Source: an uncultured Sphingomonadaceae bacterium
Lineage (GTDB): Bacteria; Pseudomonadota; Alphaproteobacteria; Sphingomonadales; Sphingomonadaceae
Direction: 5' to 3'
NCBI GenBank assembly: GCA_947503245.1
Contig: CANNCV010000001.1
Span: 1,301,501-1,365,500, forward strand
Length of the DNA stretch: 64,000 nt
The position numbers and the translations under genes were made by a program. Shown here piece after piece: positions 17,716-27,258 of this stretch. The notes beneath the pieces were generated by a model, which was not told the DNA's origin, ran no database searches, and was given only the letters and a program-made list of their open reading frames with translations. How positions within the stretch are numbered: the stretch's first letter is position 1; each line of letters opens with the position of its first letter.

Positions 17716-18935
17716 AAGGCCAGCCTAAACGCTTCCAATCCTTTGGCAAGGTCCGCTTGCAAATCTGCAGGGTCTTCAAGCCCGATGTTAAGCCGGACAA
17801 CATGGCGATCTTCTGGTGCATCCCCCTTGCGTGGCCATGGCGTGGCGCTACGGTTAGGGGCGGGGTCAACCGGCAGAGCCAGGCTCTCAAAGCCGCCCCA
17901 GCTATACCCAATGCCGAACAGCTCTAATGCATCGATCAGAGCATTACGTGCAGCAGCGCTTCCACCCTTCATGACAAAGGAGAACAGCCCTGATGAGCCA
18001 GTAAAATCGCGCTTCCAAATATTATGGCCGGGGCAGGAAGGCAGGGCAGGGTGCAATACCCGTGCAACGTCATACTGTGTGGCCAGCCATTGTGCGATAG
18101 ATAGCGCACTTTTCTGGTGCTGTTTTAACCGTACATCCAAGGTGCGCAGGCCGCGCGATGCCAGATAAGCATCATCGGGCGAAACCACATGCCCCAATTG
18201 CTGTGCGGTTCTGCGCAATTTTCGATAATATTTCTCGCCAGCTGTGGCCGCGCCCAACATGACATCACTATGCCCGACAATATATTTGGTGCAGGCGTTC
18301 ATGACCACGTCCACACCTTTTTCCAGTGCAGTATAAAAATGTGATGTTGCCCATGTGTTGTCCAGCAAGGTCACAATATTCGGGTTTTTGGATTTCGCTG
18401 CGGCGCATATGGCCGGAATATCCTGCACTTCAAAGGTAAGACTGCCCGGTGTCTCCATCCATATGGCGCGGGTTTTATCACAGATGAGTTCGGCAATATC
18501 GCTGCCTATCATCGGGTCAAAATAGCGCGTGGTAACGCCAAGTGTCTTGAGAAGATTGTCGGCCATGGAGCGGCTGGGGTCATAGCTATTATCGCTCATC
18601 AGCAATATATCGCCCGGCTTCAGCACCGCCAGTAAAGAGCCGGCAATAGCGGCCACACCGGAAGGATAAAGGATAGTGCCATGAGCGCCCGGTTCCATCT
18701 GGGTCAGCGCTTCAGCCAATGACCATTGGGTAGGGGAGCCTCGTCGCCCATAGAAGAAACGGCCATCTTCATTTGTTTTGGGGCCAGCCTGTAAATCGGC
18801 ACAACTGTCATAAAGATGCGTACTGGCGCGCCAAACAGGCGTGTTTACAACCTGGCCAGTCCATTCTTTCTTGCGCCCTGCATTGACCACTTTGGTTGCT
18901 GGAGCACTGTTCTTTGATGTACCTGAATCAGCCAA
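17712..18935 (-). CDS. metC: Cystathionine beta-lyase (PLP-dependent)
   Basis: Cleaves cystathionine to homocysteine, pyruvate and ammonia in methionine synthesis. The 407-residue sequence has the Cys/Met-metabolism PLP-enzyme pattern: FYGRRGSPTQWSLAEALTQME near the N-terminus, the cofactor aspartate in LLDNTWATSHF, and the Schiff-base lysine in NACTKYIVGHSDVMLG. The C-terminal SWGGFESLALP and HVVRLNIGLEDPADL are typical of the beta-lyase subgroup. A cystathionine gamma-synthase/lyase assignment is less likely but not excluded. It lies between sseA (upstream, 96 bases) and the MscS gene, which it overlaps by four bases. Confidence 0.9.
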   Translation of the reverse strand: MADSGTSKNSAPATKVVNAGRKKEWTGQVVNTPVWRASTHLYDSCADLQAGPKTNEDGRFFYGRRGSPTQWSLAEALTQMEPGAHGTILYPSGVAAIAGSLLAVLKPGDILLMSDNSYDPSRSMADNLLKTLGVTTRYFDPMIGSDIAELICDKTRAIWMETPGSLTFEVQDIPAICAAAKSKNPNIVTLLDNTWATSHFYTALEKGVDVVMNACTKYIVGHSDVMLGAATAGEKYYRKLRRTAQQLGHVVSPDDAYLASRGLRTLDVRLKQHQKSALSIAQWLATQYDVARVLHPALPSCPGHNIWKRDFTGSSGLFSFVMKGGSAAARNALIDALELFGIGYSWGGFESLALPVDPAPNRSATPWPRKGDAPEDRHVVRLNIGLEDPADLQADLAKGLEAFRLAL

Positions 18936-18959
18936 TATTATTTTCCGCTAGGGCTGAAC

Positions 18960-19018
18960 CTGTTAGAGCCCATTTGTTCAGTAAAAAAAGCGCCCTTTGA
19001 CAGGCTCAGGGCTAACAG
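18960..19018. repeat. REP-like intergenic palindromic element
   Basis: The spacer between sseA and metC holds GCCCTTTGACAGGCTCAGGG (from 18992) and then CTAACAG, a variant of the short element CTTCGACAGGCTCAGGGCGAAC that I recall as very common between genes of sphingomonads and relatives. The outer parts also pair: CTGTTA-GCCC (18960-18971, with two unpaired bases) with GGGCTAACAG (19009-19018). No second copy is seen in this window. Confidence 0.5.
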
Positions 19019-19031
19019 AAGCATGATATGG

Positions 19032-19868
19032 TTAGGCAGCTGCCTTTGGTGCATCAACATCAGCACCCCATTCGGCCCAACTGCCGTCATAAAGAGCCGC
19101 ATCGGTTTTGCCGATAAGATGCATAGCGAAAATCAAGACTGTTGCTGTCATGCCAGAGCCGCAACTGGTGATAACAGGCTGGCCAAGGTCGACGCCTGCA
19201 TCTGTGAAAACAGCTTTCAGTTCGTCAGCAGACTTCCATGTTCCATCAGCATTGAAAAGGCTGGAATGCGGGATGTTTAGTGATCCGGGAATATGACCGG
19301 ATGCGATGCCTGGGCGTGGGTCTTCTTCTGCACCGGAAAAACGTGCTGCCGGACGGGCATCGACAACCTGTTCGTCTTTGCTGTGCAGATTGGCCAGCAA
19401 ATTGGCCTTGGTGCGCAGATTTTTATCATCTTGCCAAACAGTGAAGTGACGGTGGCGCAATTGGGTCTTGCCTTGCTCAATCGGGCGACCTTCGGCTTTC
19501 CACTTGGCAATACCGCCGTCCAATATGGCAACATCATGTGCGCCAAACATTGTCAGCATGAACCAAGCGCGGGCAGAGGATTTTAGCGGGCTGTCATCAT
19601 AAAGCACGATGCGGCTGCCATCACCTAAACCCAGAGATTGCATGCGGCTGGCAAATTTTTCTGCAGGCGGCAGGGTGTTTTCAATGGCGCTGTTGCTATC
19701 CACTAGCTCGGCCAAATCCATGAATACTGCGCCGGGTATGTGCCCTGCTTCATATTCTGCGGCCGCATCACGGCCAGCATCTGGCAGAAACTTACTGGCA
19801 TCAATAATTCGTAAATCAGTAGCTTCCAATTCGCCTGCAAGCCATTCTGTAGTAACGAGCGATTCCAT
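19032..19868 (-). CDS. sseA: 3-mercaptopyruvate sulfurtransferase (two-rhodanese-domain)
   Basis: A 278-residue tandem rhodanese protein. The N-terminal inactive domain contains EYEAGHIPGAVFMDLAEL and the C-terminal domain VDARPAARFSGAEEDPRPGI, GHIPGSLNIPHSSLF and the active-site loop SC236GSGMTA. The C-G-S-G-M/V-T loop is the signature of mercaptopyruvate rather than thiosulfate sulfurtransferases. It moves sulfur from mercaptopyruvate to acceptors in cysteine metabolism, fitting the neighbouring metC. ATG 19868 is chosen because AGGAG lies seven bases upstream; a longer frame back to 19964 begins with unrelated hydrophobic residues. Confidence 0.92.
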   Translation of the reverse strand: MESLVTTEWLAGELEATDLRIIDASKFLPDAGRDAAAEYEAGHIPGAVFMDLAELVDSNSAIENTLPPAEKFASRMQSLGLGDGSRIVLYDDSPLKSSARAWFMLTMFGAHDVAILDGGIAKWKAEGRPIEQGKTQLRHRHFTVWQDDKNLRTKANLLANLHSKDEQVVDARPAARFSGAEEDPRPGIASGHIPGSLNIPHSSLFNADGTWKSADELKAVFTDAGVDLGQPVITSCGSGMTATVLIFAMHLIGKTDAALYDGSWAEWGADVDAPKAAA

Positions 19869-20048
19869 GGTTTTCTCCTGCCAGGATAATGATTTTATTA
19901 CATTTAAAGTGCGGTTCAGAGGCGTTGTGAATCCGAACCAAATAATGACCATATGCATAGCCATCGGTTAGGAGTATTAAAAGCCTCAGATAGGAAATGG
20001 TTCCAAAAGTTGCACATTTTGCAAATCAAATTGCAATATGTATCAAAT

Positions 20049-21590
20049 TTACAACGAATTCAAAAAGTTGTTTGCGCGTTTGCGCAACAATTGTTGTTCA
20101 TCTTCATCTTTTTTATCCCAATTGCGATAGGGCATAGCAAGGCGCGGATTGCCTTTTAGCGTATCGATATTGCGATCTAGAAAGTCCCAATATAGCGCGT
20201 TGAAAGGGCAACTATCATCATCGGTGCGGGTCTTCACATTGTAACGACAATGTTCGCAATAATCACTCATCCGGTTAATATAGGCGCCACTAGAGGCATA
20301 GGGTTTGCTTGCCAATATCCCGCCATCGGCATATTGACTCATGCCCACGACATTGGGTGCTTCCACCCATTCATAAGCATCGACATAAACCTCCAAATAC
20401 CATTGATGCACCTGATAGGGATCAACACCTGCCAGCATGGCGAAATTGCCGGTAATCATAAGCCGTTGAATATGATGGGCATAGCCATGGTCCAGCGTCT
20501 GGCCTATCGCTTGTGACAGGCAGTGCATATCGGTGTCGCCAGTATAATAAAAATCGGGCAGGTCGCGCTGCGCATTCAAATGGTTGCGCCGTGTATAGTC
20601 TGGCCCCTCGCGCCAATAAATCCCGCGAACATATTCGCGCCAACCGATTATCTGACGGATAAAGCCCTCGACAGCATTTAGCGGAGCTTTGTCATCGCGG
20701 TAACGCGCTTCAACATCACGGCACAGATCAACCGGGTCCAGCAAGCCAAGATTGATGTAGGGCGACAATATGGAGTGCCATAGAAAAGGCGCATCCGTGA
20801 CCATAGCGTCTTGATAGTCGCCAAAATCGGCCAGCGCATTGTCCAGAAAATTACGCTTTTGCCGCATTGCCTCTTCATGCGTCACGGCAAAATGAAAATT
20901 ATCCAGCGTGCCGGGATGATCAGCAAAATTCTCTTCGACCAAAGACAATATCTGCTGGGTTATGTCATCTGCCTGAAAGCGGATTGGCCTCGGCGTCAGC
21001 AGATCACCGCCATCACCCATTGGGGGCGGCTTGCGATTTTCGCTGTCATAATTCCATTTTCCGCCCTCTGGCTTGCCATCATCATCCAATAAAATGCCTG
21101 TTTTACGGCGCATTTCGCGATAGAAAAATTCCATACGCAGCTGCTTTTTGCCCTCTGCCCAATTGGCAAATTCATCATGGCTGCACAAAAACCTGTCATC
21201 AGGGCAGATGGTGACCTCTTGGTCAAAGCGCTCGACCCAATTCTCCATTTCGGCCATAACGCGCCATTCCCCGGCTTCGGTCACGCGGATATTGTCAATA
21301 TCATGTCGCTCCAGCGCGCGGGCAATTTCACCAGTAAAATTGCCGCTATTGCCTTCATCTTTCAGCTTCACATAATCGACTTGCCATCCACGCTCGCGCA
21401 ATGCATCGGCATGGTGACGCATAGCGGACAATATTAATGCAATTTTGGCTTTATGGTGCCGCACATAGCTGGCCTCGTCTGCCAGCTCCGTCATCAGGAT
21501 TATACAATTGCCAGGGTCTTGGTCGGCCAGAGAACTGATTGTTAAGGACAATTGATCACCCAAAAGGGGGATGAGAGTTTTTGCAGGCAT
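20049..21590 (-). CDS. Bacterial (6-4) photolyase/cryptochrome of the FeS type (PhrB/CryB group)
   Basis: The 513-residue sequence is a photolyase with the features of the iron-sulfur bacterial group: LIPLLGDQLS at the N-terminus, the FAD-binding region IGWREYVRGIYWREGPDY, and GYAHHIQRLMITGNFAML. Four cysteines at 357, 445, 448 and 461 (MHCLSQ, YCEHCRYN, SCPFNALYW) keep exactly the spacing of the [4Fe-4S] ligands I recall for Agrobacterium PhrB (350, 438, 441, 454). Such enzymes repair (6-4) photoproducts with light. I prefer ATG 21590; an in-frame ATG at 21644 adds 18 residues of no family likeness. It is a single gene, divergent from queF. Confidence 0.92.
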   Translation of the reverse strand: MPAKTLIPLLGDQLSLTISSLADQDPGNCIILMTELADEASYVRHHKAKIALILSAMRHHADALRERGWQVDYVKLKDEGNSGNFTGEIARALERHDIDNIRVTEAGEWRVMAEMENWVERFDQEVTICPDDRFLCSHDEFANWAEGKKQLRMEFFYREMRRKTGILLDDDGKPEGGKWNYDSENRKPPPMGDGGDLLTPRPIRFQADDITQQILSLVEENFADHPGTLDNFHFAVTHEEAMRQKRNFLDNALADFGDYQDAMVTDAPFLWHSILSPYINLGLLDPVDLCRDVEARYRDDKAPLNAVEGFIRQIIGWREYVRGIYWREGPDYTRRNHLNAQRDLPDFYYTGDTDMHCLSQAIGQTLDHGYAHHIQRLMITGNFAMLAGVDPYQVHQWYLEVYVDAYEWVEAPNVVGMSQYADGGILASKPYASSGAYINRMSDYCEHCRYNVKTRTDDDSCPFNALYWDFLDRNIDTLKGNPRLAMPYRNWDKKDEDEQQLLRKRANNFLNSL

Positions 21591-21728
21591 TTGGGGCTCA
21601 ATATGGTGGCGATAAATGATATGGGCGATAACAATATGCGCCATTAACGGTCCGGTTCGCCATTATATCCCCGTGCATGAGAATATTGCAGTGATGACAG
21701 TGCGGCTGATGCTGTTTATGGGGAGGGA

Positions 21729-22226
21729 ATGACCAAAGAAAATGACAATAGCCGCTCTCAATCATCCGGTTCACGCCAAGCGACACCGCAGTTTTTGGGG
21801 CAAGACAGTGTCTTGCCACAATCGCCCGAAGATGCAGTGCTGGACTATGTGCCCAATCCGCGGCCAAGCTCTCTTTATCTTGTTCGCTTTGCAGCCCCGG
21901 AATTTACGTCGCTGTGCCCAGTTACTGCGCAGCCCGATTTTGCGCATTTGGTCATCGATTATGCGCCGGAAAAGACGATTGTTGAATCCAAATCACTCAA
22001 ACTGTTCCTTGGCAGCTTTCGCAACCATCAAGCGTTTCATGAAGATTGCACGGTCGGTATTGGCCAAAGACTGTTTGATGAAATGAAACCAAAATGGCTG
22101 CGTATTGGTGGCTATTGGTATCCGCGTGGCGGCATTCCTATCGATATTTTCTGGCAATCAGGTGCGCCGCCGGAGGGGTTATGGTTACCTGATCAGGGAG
22201 TGGCACCCTATCGCGGCCGAGGATAA
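21729..22226 (+). CDS. queF: NADPH-dependent 7-cyano-7-deazaguanine reductase
   Basis: Reduces preQ0 to preQ1 in queuosine tRNA-modification synthesis. At 165 residues it is the short, unimodular QueF form. The catalytic cysteine C63 is in [13 protein letters not shown] with the nearby aspartate D70, and the QueF motif E86-S-K-S-L-K is followed by [10 protein letters not shown] (H104, E105). The C-terminal GGIPIDIFW is typical. No other que genes are present in the window. It is transcribed alone, divergently from the photolyase. Confidence 0.95.
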   Translation: MTKENDNSRSQSSGSRQATPQFLGQDSVLPQSPEDAVLDYVPNPRPSSLYLVRFAAPEFTSLCPVTAQPDFAHLVIDYAPEKTIVESKSLKLFLGSFRNHQAFHEDCTVGIGQRLFDEMKPKWLRIGGYWYPRGGIPIDIFWQSGAPPEGLWLPDQGVAPYRGRG

Positions 22227-22288
22227 TTGTTCCTTAGAGGACCAATATAGCTGCTAATCAACTATATGTTCTTCTCTTGATCTTTTTT

Positions 22289-22313
22289 TGTTCCATGCTA
22301 TCAAAGTGGAACA
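22289..22313. promoter_or_regulatory. Inverted repeat upstream of the winged-helix gene
   Basis: TGTTCCA and TGGAACA are exact 7-base inverted arms 11 bases apart, ending 24 bases before the start codon at 22338. TTGATC 16 bases before TATCAA overlaps it and could be the promoter. It is a candidate autoregulatory operator. Confidence 0.45.
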
Positions 22314-22337
22314 TTATGAGAATGAAGGAAGATTCTT

Positions 22338-23333
22338 ATGAATATGGTTATGGCTCCAAAACCTGCAAATTGGCGCAGCTTTGATAGATTTTCCGGCAAC
22401 CAGACAGCAGTCTCGGTCGGTCTTGTCTGCGAATCTCCTGATATGGCGACTCTTATCGCAGAAGATATCATCGCCGTTCACGGAACATCTGCGCCCAGCA
22501 CGCCTCTATCTGCCCATATTGATATTGTTGGCATGGGTTGGGATGTGCTTGTTCTGCAATGTGATGAACATAGCCATATCGCGCAGCAATTGTTGGAAAA
22601 GCTGGCTCTACAGCCTCTGATAAACCGGCCAGTGGTTATTTTGCAGATCAGCATTGAGGCATTGGATGATATCTTCCCAGTGGCCGAATCGCTGGAGGCG
22701 GATATTCTCATCGGTGATGTTCGCGCAGAGCGCATCGCTGCCTTGCTCAGCACCAGAAGGCGCAGCAATCTCGCGGAACAGGATGAAGACACTGCCTTTA
22801 TGCTGCGCCGTCTTACCGAACAGATGGATGGTTTCGCCAAGCAGTTGGAGCGTCTTTCATCATCTGGCAACACTGGAAGTAATGAAAGAAGCAGGGCCAG
22901 CGATACGCGGCTTGCTAGCCCCGAAGATGGCTTTCGTGGTAAGAAAGATGATACCCCATGGTTGATAAACGACGGAAAAACAGGCCATTTTTCCGCTAAT
23001 GATGTCAGGCGAATCATATCCGCACGGCGCCGGCGGGATGATATTTTTGGCGATGATTTATTTGCTGACCCAGCATGGGATATTTTGCTCGATCTTTATG
23101 CGGCCTTTCTCGAAGAGCGTCAGGTCGCAGTTTCCAGCCTGTGCATTGCAGCTGCTGTGCCCCCTACAACGGCTCTGCGTTGGCTGAAGTTAATGACCAA
23201 ATCGGGTTGGTTGGAAAGAGAGGCCGACCCTATTGATCGCCGCCGCGTCTATATGCGTCTCTCGGCTAAGGCTCTAAAAACCATGCAAAATTACCTTGAT
23301 AATATTGCTTTAGACGATGCCTCACTCCTTTAA
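22338..23333 (+). CDS. MarR-like winged-helix regulator with N-terminal receiver-like domain
   Basis: The 331-residue protein has two parts. Residues 20-140 form an alternating beta-alpha segment (VSVGLVCESPDMATLIAED, WDVLVLQCDEHS, RPVVILQIS, ADILIGDV) that resembles a receiver or P-loop-like fold without the phospho-acceptor pattern. Residues about 215-330 form a MarR-type winged helix: FADPAWDILLDLYAAFLEERQ, the HTH SSLCIAAAVPPTTALRWLKLM and the wing DPIDRRRVYMRLSAKA. The C-terminal half is closely similar to the protein at 33564-34208. AAGGAAG is seven bases before the ATG. Target genes are unknown. Confidence 0.75.
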   Translation: MNMVMAPKPANWRSFDRFSGNQTAVSVGLVCESPDMATLIAEDIIAVHGTSAPSTPLSAHIDIVGMGWDVLVLQCDEHSHIAQQLLEKLALQPLINRPVVILQISIEALDDIFPVAESLEADILIGDVRAERIAALLSTRRRSNLAEQDEDTAFMLRRLTEQMDGFAKQLERLSSSGNTGSNERSRASDTRLASPEDGFRGKKDDTPWLINDGKTGHFSANDVRRIISARRRRDDIFGDDLFADPAWDILLDLYAAFLEERQVAVSSLCIAAAVPPTTALRWLKLMTKSGWLEREADPIDRRRVYMRLSAKALKTMQNYLDNIALDDASLL

Positions 23334-23429
23334 GTCTAGCAGCATAAGCGCGAATAAATGTAATTTGGGCAAAAACTGGTCTTGATTTTGTTGGCGGATG
23401 GCGTATTTACCCGCTTCTCCAATGGAAAT

Positions 23430-23505
23430 GGGCGATTAGCTCAGTTGGTAGAGCATCTCGTTTACACCGAGAGGGTCGGCAGTTCGAGCCTGTCATCGCC
23501 CACCA
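23430..23505 (+). tRNA. tRNA-Val (anticodon UAC)
   Basis: A complete 76-base cloverleaf with encoded CCA. The acceptor stem GGGCGAT pairs with ATCGCCC, the D-arm is GCTCAGTTGGTAGAGC, the anticodon stem TCTCG/CGAGA encloses the loop TTTACAC (anticodon TAC at 23463-23465), and the T-arm GGCAG-TTCGAGC-CTGTC is canonical. The discriminator base is A and CCA is at 23503-23505. TTGATT and TATTTA separated by 16 bases lie upstream and could be its promoter. Confidence 0.97.
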
Positions 23506-23630
23506 TTTCCAACCCCCCCACAGACCGTAGATTTCATCCCATATCGTCAATCGGAACTGTCTTGGTCTCTATTGGCAATGGACAGCCACCACTGATGAGG
23601 TTTGCCTAGCACTTTTGGCTAATTTACGGT

Positions 23631-24251
23631 TTATGAACCGGCCAATGTGTCTTCCATCATGGCTGCAGCGCGTGGACCGTTCCAGTTCATTCCGCCCAGC
23701 ATGCGCCATACTTCTTTGCCTTGCGAATCATATAAGATTGTCGTGGGCATGATTCCTGTAGCGAGAGCAAAGTTCAGACCATTTTCAGGGTCAATATAAG
23801 GCTTCAGCTTGGTAAATTCTGCCTTTTCAAAAAAGGGCAAAACCTTGGCATTGCCTTCCAGGTCTTGCGACACGACCAGAACATTTAACCGATCATCTTT
23901 TTCGGCGAGTGCATCAAGGGTCGGCATTTCCGCAACGCATGGCGCACACCATGTCGCCCATAGATTGACCAGCAAAGGCTTACCCTTAAAATCAGCGAGC
24001 GACACTGCGCTGCCATCAGGCGCTGCAAAAACGGCCTCTGGGGCTGCTGTGCCACGTTTTGATATATCCAATTTCCCACTAAATGCAGGGTGCGGCGGCG
24101 GACCGTCATCAGCGGCAACTGCACTTTCACTATTTGTGGCCGCATCCGCATCTTGCTCTGTGTCAGAGGATTGCGTATCGCAGCCAGCAAGCATCAGTGC
24201 GGCCGCTGCGATAGACAGGACAGGCAAAGCAGAGGAAAATCGAGAAACCAT
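23631..24251 (-). CDS. TlpA/ResA-like thioredoxin lipoprotein
   Basis: A 206-residue exported thiol-disulfide protein. The signal sequence ends in a lipobox L-A-G-C24, followed by an acidic linker and a TlpA-type thioredoxin domain. That domain has [25 protein letters not shown] split around the active site W101-C-A-P-C105 and the cis-Pro loop [12 protein letters not shown]. Family members reduce apocytochromes or other periplasmic disulfides. GGAG lies nine bases before the ATG. The start codon overlaps that of argH on the opposite strand within CCATGG. A frame extending further to 24650 is only the mirror of argH. Confidence 0.9.
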   Translation of the reverse strand: MVSRFSSALPVLSIAAAALMLAGCDTQSSDTEQDADAATNSESAVAADDGPPPHPAFSGKLDISKRGTAAPEAVFAAPDGSAVSLADFKGKPLLVNLWATWCAPCVAEMPTLDALAEKDDRLNVLVVSQDLEGNAKVLPFFEKAEFTKLKPYIDPENGLNFALATGIMPTTILYDSQGKEVWRMLGGMNWNGPRAAAMMEDTLAGS

Positions 24252-25656
24252 GGGTAAAAACTCCAATAATATGTCAGCCAATAATATGTGGGGCGGTCGG
24301 TTTGCGGGCGGCCCGGCGGCTATAATGCAAGAGATAAATGCTTCCATACCCTTCGACAAGGCACTTTGGCGACAAGATATTGCAGGCTCGCTCGCACATG
24401 TCGCGATGTTGGGCAAATGTGCAATTATTTCTGCCGAAGATATGGCAGCGATAACTGACGGCCTGAACCAGATTGCCGAAGAGTTTGAGCATGATGGCAT
24501 TACCGAAGACTTGGCACTGGAAGATGTGCATATGCATGTTGAAGCGCGGCTGAGAGAAATTGTTGGTGATGTGGCCGGAAGGTTGCACACAGCGCGCTCA
24601 CGCAATGACCAGGTAGCGACCGATTTCCGCCTTTGGGTGCGCGATGCCATTGCATCAGTGGATGCGGCGTTGCTGCAGTTTCAGCATATATTGCTGCGCC
24701 GTGCAGAAGAGCATTATGACAGCATCATGCCGGGCTTTACCCATTTGCAGACCGCGCAGCCTGTGACATTGGGCCATCATTTGCTGGCCTATTTTGAGAT
24801 GATATCGCGGGACCGTCAGCGCTTTGCCGATGCATATATACGGACCAATCAGAGCCCATTGGGCGCCGCGGCCCTTGCCGGAACTGGCTTTCCTATAGAC
24901 CGTCATATGACCAGTGAAGCCCTAGGCTTTGATGCACCTATGGCCAATTCCCTTGACGCCGTATCGGACCGTGACTTTGCTCTCGATTTCTTAACTGCTG
25001 CCTGTCAATGCGCCTTGCACCTTTCACGGCTTGCCGAAGAAATTATCCTCTGGGCCAGCCAACCTTTCGGATTTCTGCAATTGCCGGACAGTTTTTCGAC
25101 CGGTTCTTCCATCATGCCGCAAAAGCGCAATCCAGATGCTGCCGAGTTGGTTCGCTCTCATGCAGGCCGAATCATTGGTTGCCAGAATGCCCTGATGATC
25201 AGCATGAAGGGGCTTCCTTTGGCCTATTCCAAGGATATGCAGAATGATAAGCCGCCAGTATTTGAGGCGGAAAAACTCCTAGGCCTTTGCATTGCTGCGA
25301 TGACAGGCTTGGTTGATGAAGCGGTGTTTGTTCCTGCCGCAATGCGCGGTGCCGCAGAACAAGGCTATGCCAGCGCCACCGATTTGGCTGATTGGCTGGT
25401 GCGTCAAGCGGACATTCCATTCCGTGAAGCACATCATATTACCGGCGCTATTGTCCGTATGGCGGAAGAACAGTCTGTGCCGCTCGATCAGCTGGCATTA
25501 GAGGATATGCAAGCTGTTGATGCACGCATTGATGCGCGCATTTTTGATGCACTGTCGCTCGATGCATCTGTACGCAGCCGAAACAGCTATGGCGGAACCG
25601 CACCTGATCAGGTAATGCAGCAAATTCAAGCGGCGCAGCAGCGTCTCGCAGACTAA
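24250..25656 (+). CDS. argH: Argininosuccinate lyase
   Basis: Last step of arginine synthesis: argininosuccinate to arginine and fumarate. The 468-residue sequence has [19 protein letters not shown] at the N-terminus, [33 protein letters not shown] and the superfamily signature [12 protein letters not shown] (about 285-296) with the catalytic serine. ATG 24250 overlaps the start codon of the divergent TlpA-like gene; internal ATGs at 24271 and 24286 are possible starts that would leave a short gap. It begins a run argH, small lipoprotein, lysA, siroheme synthase on the plus strand. Confidence 0.95.
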   Translation: MGKNSNNMSANNMWGGRFAGGPAAIMQEINASIPFDKALWRQDIAGSLAHVAMLGKCAIISAEDMAAITDGLNQIAEEFEHDGITEDLALEDVHMHVEARLREIVGDVAGRLHTARSRNDQVATDFRLWVRDAIASVDAALLQFQHILLRRAEEHYDSIMPGFTHLQTAQPVTLGHHLLAYFEMISRDRQRFADAYIRTNQSPLGAAALAGTGFPIDRHMTSEALGFDAPMANSLDAVSDRDFALDFLTAACQCALHLSRLAEEIILWASQPFGFLQLPDSFSTGSSIMPQKRNPDAAELVRSHAGRIIGCQNALMISMKGLPLAYSKDMQNDKPPVFEAEKLLGLCIAAMTGLVDEAVFVPAAMRGAAEQGYASATDLADWLVRQADIPFREAHHITGAIVRMAEEQSVPLDQLALEDMQAVDARIDARIFDALSLDASVRSRNSYGGTAPDQVMQQIQAAQQRLAD

Positions 25657-25679
25657 GCCCCATATTGGAGGGAACGGTA

Positions 25680-25934
25680 ATGGCATCTAAACCATATATA
25701 TCTGTCATGGCTTTGCTATGTGCCGTGCCGATATTGGCATCATGCGGAAATTCCAGACCTTTGATCGCAAAGGCTGGCGATAGTTTGCCGCCTGCGCCTT
25801 ATGCTGCGAGGGAAACGCCGGATTCAACCAGATTGCTGGAAACGTCAACACAAGCACGGCCCGACAGGAGCGTAGAACTGCGCCGCCGTTCCGAAGTGCG
25901 TGAAGATGATGAATTCGACATGCCGCCGGAATAA
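25680..25934 (+). CDS. Small LptM-like lipoprotein
   Basis: An 84-residue protein with a signal sequence and lipobox (L-A-S-C22) followed by a short, proline- and arginine-rich polar tail. Position between argH and lysA and the 'CGNSRPL' start of the mature part match the small lipoproteins called LptM/YifL that in enterobacteria lie in front of dapF and help maturation of the LPS transporter LptD. The tail is longer than in E. coli LptM, so the assignment is by position and design only. GGAGGG is eight bases before ATG 25680. Confidence 0.65.
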   Translation: MASKPYISVMALLCAVPILASCGNSRPLIAKAGDSLPPAPYAARETPDSTRLLETSTQARPDRSVELRRRSEVREDDEFDMPPE

Positions 25935-25983
25935 TTTTCGCACCGCGATTATCTCTTAAAACAATTAAATTACGAGCCACGCT

Positions 25984-27243
25984 ATGGACTTTTTTCAATT
26001 AAAAGGCGGCATCATCCATGCCGAAAACCTGCCATTGACCGTATTGGCAGAGACATATGGAACGCCCTGCTATATCTATTCGGCCGGAACGCTGCGCCGC
26101 CATGCGCGTGTGTTTCGTGAAGGTTTATCTGCTTTGCCAAAAGTGCATTGCGCGTTTGCCGTAAAGGCCAACCCGAATCTGGCGATTTTGCGTATCTTGG
26201 CAAAAGAAGGCTATGGCGCAGATGTTGTGTCTGGTGGTGAGTTGGCGCGCGCATTGGCCGCTGGTATGGCCGCAGAAGATATTGTTTTTTCCGGCGTTGG
26301 CAAAACGGCTTCTGAAATGCGTGATGGCCTTCATGCTGATATTGGCCAGTTTAATATTGAGTCGATTGAAGAGGGCCATGAACTGGCGGCCATAGCTGCA
26401 GAAATGGGCAAGTGTCCTGCGGTTACGCTGCGCATCAATCCGGATGTTGATGCCGCGACTCACGCGAAAATCTCCACTGGCAAGGCAGAGAATAAATTTG
26501 GCGTCGCCATTGACCATGCTGCGGATATTTTCGCTGAACTGGCGGGACACTCCTCCCTGAATATGCGCGGTGTTGCGGTGCATATTGGCAGTCAATTGCT
26601 CTCACTCAATCCGTTAAAGATGGCCTTTGAACGGGTCGGTAATCTGGTGCAGCAATTGCGTGAACGCGGCTTGACCATCAGCCATGTTGACCTAGGCGGC
26701 GGCATCGGTGTGCCGTATAAAGACGGTGAAGTGCCGCCAAGTCCGGCAGAATATGGCGCTATGGTGGCAGACGTAACCCGCGATTGGGATGTGACGTTGA
26801 TGTTTGAGCCTGGCCGAGTGATTGCTGGTAATGCTGGCGTTATGCTGACCCGTGTCATTCGTGTGAAACAAGGCCATGGCGACCCGTTCGTGGTGGTCGA
26901 TGGCGCTATGAATGATTTGGCGCGTCCGGCACTATATGATGCCTATCATGATTTTGTCCCGGTACAGCCTGATGGCACCAATATGATGGCCAATATTGTC
27001 GGTCCTATTTGCGAAACCGGGGACACATTTGCACGCAACCGACCCATCGGAGCGGTCAAGGCTGGTGATCTGGCAATTTTCCGCACTGCTGGGGCATATG
27101 GTGCCACAATGGCCAGCACTTATAATAGCCGCGCCTTGGTACCGGAAATATTGGTGGATGGCGATCAACATGCTTTGGTCGCAGACCGGATTGACCCCGC
27201 TACAATTATGGCAGCAGAGCGCTTGCCGGATTGGCTGGATTAA
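25984..27243 (+). CDS. lysA: Diaminopimelate decarboxylase
   Basis: Final step of lysine synthesis, decarboxylating meso-diaminopimelate. The 419-residue fold-III PLP enzyme shows the cofactor lysine in HCAFAVKANPNLAILR, the phosphate-binding VDLGGGIGVPY and LMFEPGRVIAGNAG, and the substrate-side cysteine in GPICETGDTFA. A beta-barrel end with GAYGATMASTYNSR follows. It is the third gene of the argH operon, 49 bases after the small lipoprotein and 15 bases before the siroheme gene. Confidence 0.96.
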   Translation: MDFFQLKGGIIHAENLPLTVLAETYGTPCYIYSAGTLRRHARVFREGLSALPKVHCAFAVKANPNLAILRILAKEGYGADVVSGGELARALAAGMAAEDIVFSGVGKTASEMRDGLHADIGQFNIESIEEGHELAAIAAEMGKCPAVTLRINPDVDAATHAKISTGKAENKFGVAIDHAADIFAELAGHSSLNMRGVAVHIGSQLLSLNPLKMAFERVGNLVQQLRERGLTISHVDLGGGIGVPYKDGEVPPSPAEYGAMVADVTRDWDVTLMFEPGRVIAGNAGVMLTRVIRVKQGHGDPFVVVDGAMNDLARPALYDAYHDFVPVQPDGTNMMANIVGPICETGDTFARNRPIGAVKAGDLAIFRTAGAYGATMASTYNSRALVPEILVDGDQHALVADRIDPATIMAAERLPDWLD

Positions 27244-27258
27244 GCCAAAGTCTCACTC

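Noticed and set aside
23382-23609. 75-residue ORF over the tRNA-Val gene
   Set aside because: It is read across the tRNA and its flanks; the tRNA explains the sequence.
24252-24650. N-terminal extension of the TlpA-like frame into argH
   Set aside because: The extension is antisense to argH and has no family likeness; the lipobox start at 24251 is clearly the real one.
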